DNA of 64,000 nt. It comes from Warburgia ugandensis. Lineage: Eukaryota > Streptophyta > Magnoliopsida > Canellales > Canellaceae. A program made the translations under genes and the position numbers. The stretch covers positions 71,715,495-71,779,494 of the forward strand of contig CP141127.1 of NCBI GenBank assembly GCA_035236585.1, in the 5' to 3' direction. The first letter of the stretch is position 1, and each line of letters begins with the position of its first letter. The notes beneath the pieces were generated by a model. The model had not been told where the DNA came from and ran no database searches. It saw only the letters and a list, made by a program, of their open reading frames with translations. This document shows positions 57,891 to 64,000 of the stretch, piece by piece.

Positions 57891-59309
57891 CAGCAGTGTT
57901 TTATTATAGAATTTTAGATATAGGGCAAATTGTCCACACAAATGGGCTTTACATATTGCCACAAGTTCTATACATAAGGGTCTGCATAGTATGTGAAATT
58001 TGGTGGTGGGCCTAGTGTACATGCAAGTAGCCACAGGTTATATAGAATGTGGGCTCATGCGATTATTGTATTTATATGACAATTGGCCCATGTAATAGGT
58101 GAATATTAATACTAAGCCCATTGTCCATGTAAATGGGCTTCATATTTTGCCATATGTTACTTAGTGATTCATGTGATTAGTGTATAAATTTGGATAGTAA
58201 TGGGCCCAAATGTGGTCCTACCATCATTTTCTTCTTTGTTTTTAGCCTAAGAACAATAGTAATATTTTAAAGGAATTGATATTCATGCTCCATTGTTTTC
58301 ACCTTAATCCCTTTTCTTGATTTTCTAGTTGTTTGCACTTTAAATATGAGAGTCAACTAGACATACCCACGTGTATATTATTAAGTCATTTTCTTTATTT
58401 TAGCCAAAGGTTTAGCCACATGTACACTGTTTTGTTGTTTACTTTGTTAGGTTTTGATGTTTCAGGCCCCTTTCCCACAAGAGTCCTTCTAGCAGGACAT
58501 AAAAATGATGCATTTTCAAGATGTCGCCTAATTAGGTCTCATATTTGGATGATATGCTTTATTCATCTTTTTCAGCTACCCCATTTAGTCTACTTGTAAA
58601 AATTCATGGTCTTCAATGTTTCTAGCTGCTAGTTTTTCAATTGATCAATGGAAATGATTTAAAAATCCAAAATATCATATCTCAAATCATCCAATGATTA
58701 TGAATTTTGTTGTCTAGTCAATCTATGGTAAACTTAACATGATGAATGGATCAAACCATCTAAAGGTGAGGCTTAGATAGTAGCATATGCAAAAGGAGTT
58801 CTTTTCTGCATTCACAAATCATTTTTCTTTGATCATGATCATGATGGGAATCATTTTCCTGCAAAAGGAAAGGAAAAGCATGACTAAGATGAGAGAAAGA
58901 AGATGCCCCACCATTAGAGCTAGAATTTGTAGATTTGAGGCACTTTCTAATTGTCGTCTCAAACCCTTGAAGAAGAACCCTAAAAACAAGCTACAAGAAC
59001 CACTTTTCTTATGATTTTTCACTCTTTTCTCATGCCTAAGAAATATGTACTTTCTTGACTTACAATCAATCTTCAACTATTGTCCATGCTGTACATGAAT
59101 ATAAGTAGGACGTCAAAAGATCCTCAACAAAAGTAGTCAACCTCCCTTCTTGTTCACACCTTTTTTACCACTTTATAATAAAGGGTTATAGATGGTTATG
59201 TTAACAACATAATGTGCTATGTTGTTTGCTTCATCCTAGGAACTCTTTGGTAACCTTGCATACAATCTTATGCATCATGCTAAAAGAGTTTTTTTTTTTT
59301 TTCCTATTA
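57891..59309. other. No supportable gene
   Basis: Short frames only. A lysine-rich frame at 58787-59014 has no recognised domain. A poly-T run at 59288-59301 precedes copia debris. Confidence 0.45.
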
Positions 59310-59960
59310 ATACGCTGTACAACTTCATTTTGTTGTGGAGCACCTGAATTAGCGAAATGCCTAGTGATACCTTCATTCTTGTAGAATTCTATGAATTATT
59401 TATTCTTGTATTTTGTCTTAATGTTGGACTTGAGGCACTTTATCCATTTTCGGACTACTTTTCTACCTTTGCATTTCACTGCTTAACTTAACAAAAACTC
59501 CTAACTTCTCCTTCATAAAGTAGATCAAGACTTTTCTAAAGAAGTCATCAATGAAGCATACAAAATACTGAGATCCCCCCTTTGATGGAATTGACATAAG
59601 TCCCTACACATCTAAGTATACATAGTTAAGAATATCATTATCCTTATAAGTTGTAGTTTTAAACCTCAACCTAAACTATTTTCCATAATCATAATATTTG
59701 CAAAATTCTAGCTAGCATGACTTTACTCTCTTCAACAACTTTCTCTTCTAAAGTTCAATCATGCCATGCTCAATCATATAGCCTAGCTGCATGTTCCATA
59801 GATTTGTATTATTTGTGTAGTAATCAGCAGGTGAAGAGATAATGGCTCCACCACCAACCTTACCTTCTATCATCTTATATAGATTCCCAACTTTATACTT
59901 ATTCATTAAAACCAAGATCCTTTAGTCAACTTTAGAACTCCATTTGTTGCTACTTATGTG
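59310..59960 (-). pseudogene. Copia GAG-pre-integrase and integrase fragment
   Basis: On the minus strand broken frames contain the pre-integrase block at about 59830-59750 (NTNLWNMQLGYMIEHGMIEL, normally LWHxRLGHMSExGM). The integrase core start follows (LDVXGLMSIPSKGGSQYFVCFIDDF, about 59620-59540) and the STTKW remnant of PQQNG is near 59330. Stops are scattered throughout. The rest of the element was not found. Confidence 0.8.
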
Positions 59961-60270
59961 TAGGCCTGGCAAAATATGACACAACACGATAACACGACTT
60001 GAACACAACACAAATTTAGTGGGTTAAGGTCTAGTCTTATTGTGTTTGTGTCCTTTATCGGGTCAACCCAGAAATGACACGCTCAAAATCGTGTCATGTT
60101 TGTGTCAACCATTAGGACCTATCATGTTGACCCATCTAACACATGACCTGCTAAAACTTTGTGTTGACTCGTATGACCCGCAACCTATTAACATATCATG
60201 TTGACCCGTCATACTCGCGATCGTCTAACATGCGAACTGCTAACCCATTGAGTTGAACCCTTTGAGTCTT
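59961..60270. repeat. Dispersed repeat rich in GGGTCAACCC/CGTGTCATGTT motifs
   Basis: It begins 'taggcctggcaaaatatgac' and contains repeated 'cgtgtcatgtttgtgtcaacc', 'atgttgacccgtc' and 'gggtcaaccc' words. Plant DNA transposons (hAT- or MULE-like) often carry such motifs near their ends. No matching second end was identified. Confidence 0.4.
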
Positions 60271-60279
60271 GTATAAATA

Positions 60280-60920
60280 TAAGACGGTTATTGAATAACT
60301 GTCCTATATTCTTTTACATTATAGAGGTCCATTTCTTAGCAATAGTCCTATATTTTAACTGATATGGGACAGTTAACAAATAGTCATCCTATATTTTGTA
60401 TTTTATATAGGACTGTTAATAAATAACTGTCCTATATTTTTATAGGTTCTATAGGATGGTTAATAAATACCAGTCCTATATATTTATAGGATCTATAGGA
60501 CGGTTAATAAATAACCATCCTATATTTGAAACATTTATAATAGTCCTATATTTTTATAAGTTCTATAGGACGGTTGCTAAATACCCATCCTATATTTTTA
60601 TAGGTTATATAGGACAGTTAATAGACAACCGTCCTATATTTGAAACGTTTATGATAGTCCTATATTTTTATAGGTTCTATAGGATGGTTAATAAATACCC
60701 GTCCTATATTTTTATATGTTGTATAGGACAGTTAGTAAATAACTATCCTATATTTTATACCTTATATAGGACGGTTAGTAAATACCCATCCTATATTACT
60801 TAAAAAAAGAACCGTTACTGAGAACAGTCCTATAATCTTAGAGAAATATAGGACGGGCTTTTACTAACTGTCCTTTATGATCTTCAATATAAGACCGTTT
60901 CCTTGTAACCATCCTTTATC
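60280..60920 (+). repeat. Tandem palindromic array, CACTA-like subterminal repeats
   Basis: About ten copies of a motif AGGACGGTT-AATAAAT-AACCGTCCT alternate with 'tatatttttataggttctat'. Each is self-complementary. A longer period of about 114 bp is visible (for example 60521 and 60635, 'tatatttgaaac'). The plus-strand frame 60456-60803 merely translates the repeat. Such arrays occur near the ends of CACTA transposons as transposase-binding sites. The CACTA terminus itself was not seen. Confidence 0.7.
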
Positions 60921-61164
60921 ACTTTCTAATCTTTATAGTTTACTTGTACATTCTATTTTGTTATTTGTTTCTATTTGTTTCCAACTTACCTGTACATTCT
61001 TCCTAAAGTTATATTTATCAAAGTACATCAATGATCAATCAACAGTATGTCAATGTGACAAAATAACACATTCACTCCATTCTTTATGCTATATTGAACA
61101 TTTGAACTAAAGAAAATTGGAACACATTTACAATCATTACACATTTAACTTCCCAATACAGTAC

Positions 61165-61680
61165 CCTAACTTCACATTGAATTGAACATTTGAGTAGGTG
61201 AACTAAACTAAAGAAAGCACACCCACATATAATTCATTCACAAGCCCATGGTCCAGTGTCCACACACTCTTCTCCTCCATAGGCAACCTCACATAATCAT
61301 ATTATCACAACCTTGTCTACTTGAAGCCTTGAATACACCAACCTCCCATCATTAAAAATTTGGAATAAAGAAAGCACACACATTGACACATACTTGAATC
61401 AAAAGAAAAATGGAATACACCCATAGAAATGTACACATTCACTTCCAACATTCTAGAACTTCTCCATACAATTCACATTGAATTGAACAAAAGAGAGCAC
61501 ACCCAATCACCCATACATGATACATTCACTCTTCTTCATGGATAGTCACATCCCATATGTCTAGTTCAAGACACCAACTTCCCATCATTGAAAGTTTGAA
61601 ACAAAGAAAGCACATACATTGACACATAGTATACTTCAATCAAAAGAAAAATAGAGCACATCCATAGAAATGAACTGATC
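61165..61680 (+). repeat. Tandem duplication, about 235-bp period
   Basis: 'caccaac(c/t)tcccatcatt' followed by 'aaagaaagcacacacattgacacat' recurs at about 61336 and 61571. Flanking 'ttcacattgaattgaaca' blocks also recur (about 61170 and 61470). Confidence 0.75.
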
Positions 61681-61938
61681 TTTGTATTATATTTATGTAA
61701 AAAGTATATATATGATTGATACATTCATTTACATCACTGAACAATGAACAATGAACTACAAATTAAAATTCATAATATGATATGTCCACTCCATTCTAAT
61801 ATCGTCTAGATCCAACTAGGAGTAACTCTTGCTTCCCAAATTCGCTTGCAAGAAACATATGATAACTTAGTTCAGAAGTGTAATCTTAGATTCAGTCAAG
61901 AAATATACAAAGCTGTAACATTGGTCAGTAAGTCTTAC

Positions 61939-62427
61939 CTTTCTCAATTGTGATATTGTAAATCCATTACGAATGAGGGTTCTCATGTATCTGAGAACAT
62001 AATACCCACAATTCCAATCGGATTTTTATTTAGGGCACTGCACACCAATGTCACCAAAGACAATAGAAAAGGTTCAAATATCATGTCAAATAAGTTGAAG
62101 TTTAAAATTATAGTAAAGAGTCTAAAGAGCAGTAATTAGTAAACCTTACCATGACCTTCTTCCAGCTGAGTTTTGCTTGGTGGTCAATACCTTCCCACTC
62201 AGGCCATTTATGCCATGCACTACACACATATAATAGAAAAGCATCAGATTATGAATATTATGATAGTTGCCACTTATCAGGTGAATAGTTATATTATAAT
62301 GAAAGAAATAATAAAGAGTTACTTGTTTATAATTTCTATCAGGTGTTCCCAATTGTACGTTCCACAAGAATTGAAAAACATTGCATGGCCACCATGCACA
62401 TTCAAAGCTAGCAGCATCCAATGGGAC
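61939..62427 (-). pseudogene. Ulp1-like (C48) cysteine peptidase, transposon-type, broken
   Basis: Three exon-like blocks with GT...AG borders lie on the minus strand. 62427-62323 encodes PLDAASFECAWWPCNVFQFL and more. 62219-62150 encodes AWHKWPEWEGIDHQ through KKVM. 62037-61939 encodes CPK-stop-KSDWNCGYYVLRYMRTLIRN. The last block matches the C48 active-site region, where a Gln (oxyanion hole) precedes the DCG/NCG catalytic Cys. Here the Gln codon is TAA. C48 peptidases remove SUMO-type modifiers, and plant CACTA and MULE transposons often carry one. The His and Asp parts of the triad were not found. The junction of blocks 1 and 2 is out of phase as drawn, so exon 1 borders may be wrong. Confidence 0.65.
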
Positions 62428-62541
62428 CTATAAAAACAATAATTGAATTCTAAGTTCTCAAATCTTAACAAATATAGATATTCATGTGTATGAATTGTGA
62501 AATTGAAATGACATAATTTAGTAACATATGTTATAACTTAC

Positions 62542-64000
62542 TGTAACACCCTGGATTTTTAAGACATTTTTTTTTTTTTAAGAGCATTTGGGATCCCATG
62601 AGAAAAGTTTTATTTAATCTTTTACTAAAACATATCTTAAAATCTTCAGGTGTTATTTTTCCTTTCTCAAAATGGCATACATATAAATTAAACATAAATA
62701 AAAATAATCCTCGTATCAATCAACATCAAATAAATCGGCGCCTTTATTTTAAATCAAATAAATATCCAAAACACAATAAGAATATGGCTCAGGGTCTATC
62801 CATCATAACATCCCATATAAATGTCCAGCATATGTCCAAACATCTCAATCAAATCCAAAATATAAAGTATGCATTCCATAATTAAATTCAAATGATAATC
62901 CTATTTACTAACTCACATCACTATCTAAAACTATAGGAAAAAGGATCTTCAGCAGCTCTCACGGTTTCTCAACAGCCTTGCCCATATAAATGTCCAACAT
63001 ATGTCCAAACATCTCAATCAAATCCAAAATATAAAGTATGCATTCCATAATTAAATTCAAATGATAATCCTATTTACTGACTCACATCACTGTCTAAAAC
63101 TATAGGAAAAAGGATCTTTAGCAGCTCCCACAGTTTCTCAACAGCCTTGCCTTTCCTGTTATCACGCTCGAAATCTAAGGCATTGCAAAACAAAGCAATG
63201 CCTCAGCAAGCTATCGCTTGTGTAGGTACATAGACAATTAATGTAATAAAATAATTAACAGTATTGATGAAAAGTCTATCATTTATGAAAATAGCAGTAT
63301 CATAAGTCATGTCCAAATAATTGCCAATTTATTCCATATGCAAAAACATGCATTTTACGGAGTTAAAACATGACATGACTCAATGTAAATGAACATATAA
63401 CAAGAATAAGGGCACCTTAAGGTAATGGATCCCACGACATCGCATTAATATCACTGATCATGAGTACTTATAGCTAACCTCTGAGTGTCGTCACACCCAG
63501 GCATACCATCCATAACCATGCTCATCATACACGCACACATAATAAGAATATGGGCCATCATGCTGCAGTAGCAACCCTCCATGGGTATCAACCACCGCCG
63601 CTCTCCGTCGACACCATAACGGGAGACTTAGCGTCTGTCCCCATGGAAAGGCTAAGACCGGTAGTGTGGACTATCCATGTTACCAAATCCCTACCGAATG
63701 CCATCTATGGGCAGGTATCTATCATATCACAATATCATCACATCACAATCTCGGAGGGTGGGTGGCCGGCCCTATCCCTCCTAGCATGACGCCCACCGGG
63801 CGAGAGCACCCGTCATCAAATATAAAATACGGAAATCATATGTATATGCTAAAACTCAAGAGCACTCATAGCTCAAAATCCCTAAGACATGCCCCTCATC
63901 CTGGGGTTAGCCTATAAAAGGACCAGCTAATAAGCCTCTATTCTTATTTCCATGTAAATCTATGCATTTCTAATATATAATAAGAAATAAATATCTATTT
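62542..64000 (-). mobile_element. Third copy of the 2.9-kb gypsy LTR, runs off the window
   Basis: Minus-strand copy of the LTR family at 11052-13961. It ends TGTTACA (plus TGTAACA at 62542) and carries the poly-T/A run, the hairpin (63178-63203) and the block with the antisense frame 63550-63917. The window stops near the expected TATA position, so only the 3' half is seen. It is more diverged than the other two copies and has a 169-bp internal duplication. Solo LTR or full element cannot be decided. Confidence 0.93.
62812..63149 (-). repeat. 169-bp tandem duplication inside the third LTR
   Basis: 62812-62980 and 62981-63149 are near-identical (a handful of substitutions), while the other LTR copies have the segment once. 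The duplication is therefore specific to this copy or subfamily. Confidence 0.95.

Noticed and set aside
60456-60803. 115-codon frame with repeated YPSYIFIG peptides
   Set aside because: It is a translation of the palindromic tandem array.

Overview
The window is nuclear DNA of a flowering plant. It has intron-rich genes, tRNA-Met-primed LTR retrotransposons of the Ty3/gypsy and Ty1/copia types, RTE-type LINEs, Au-type SINEs and a CACTA-like repeat region. The sequence alone does not give a species. Most of the window is transposon-derived and AT-rich. Two host genes can be supported, both on the minus strand.

Layout. 1-9.5 kb: mostly unassignable DNA with one Au SINE and a decayed copia pol. 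9,552-22,580: a nested stack. An outer solo LTR (3.1 kb, target duplication TTTAT) is interrupted by a 9.9 kb composite made of a complete Ty3/gypsy chromovirus-like element with 2.9 kb LTRs, fused at its 3' side to a small TRIM-like element. The composite as a whole is bounded by one target duplication (AGATA). 22.6-23.45 kb: a degenerate two-part tandem array and a near-perfect foldback. 24.9-26.75 kb: a decayed copia pol with a SINE in its reverse transcriptase. 28,055-36,256: a full-length copia element on the minus strand (target duplication TTAAC) whose left LTR is split by an RTE LINE. 37.4-38.3 kb: a fasciclin-like arabinogalactan protein gene. 40.9-55.8 kb: a four-exon selenoprotein-H-like gene, assembled here from matching splice sites and family motifs. 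Its introns hold a second RTE LINE and seven Au SINE copies. 56-64 kb: degenerate tandem arrays, copia integrase debris, a CACTA-like palindromic array, a broken Ulp1 (C48) peptidase gene of transposon type, and the start of a third copy of the 2.9 kb gypsy LTR, which runs off the window.

How it fits together. The two host genes are unrelated: a predicted GPI-anchored cell-surface glycoprotein and a nuclear thioredoxin-fold protein. The rest is a stratified record of transposition that can be ordered by nesting and target duplications: SINE inside LINE inside SelH intron 1, LINE inside a copia LTR, and the gypsy/TRIM composite inside a solo LTR. The gypsy LTR copies look about 99% alike by eye, so that insertion is recent, yet its coding region lacks a recognisable protease and is frameshifted. 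All alignments here were made by eye.
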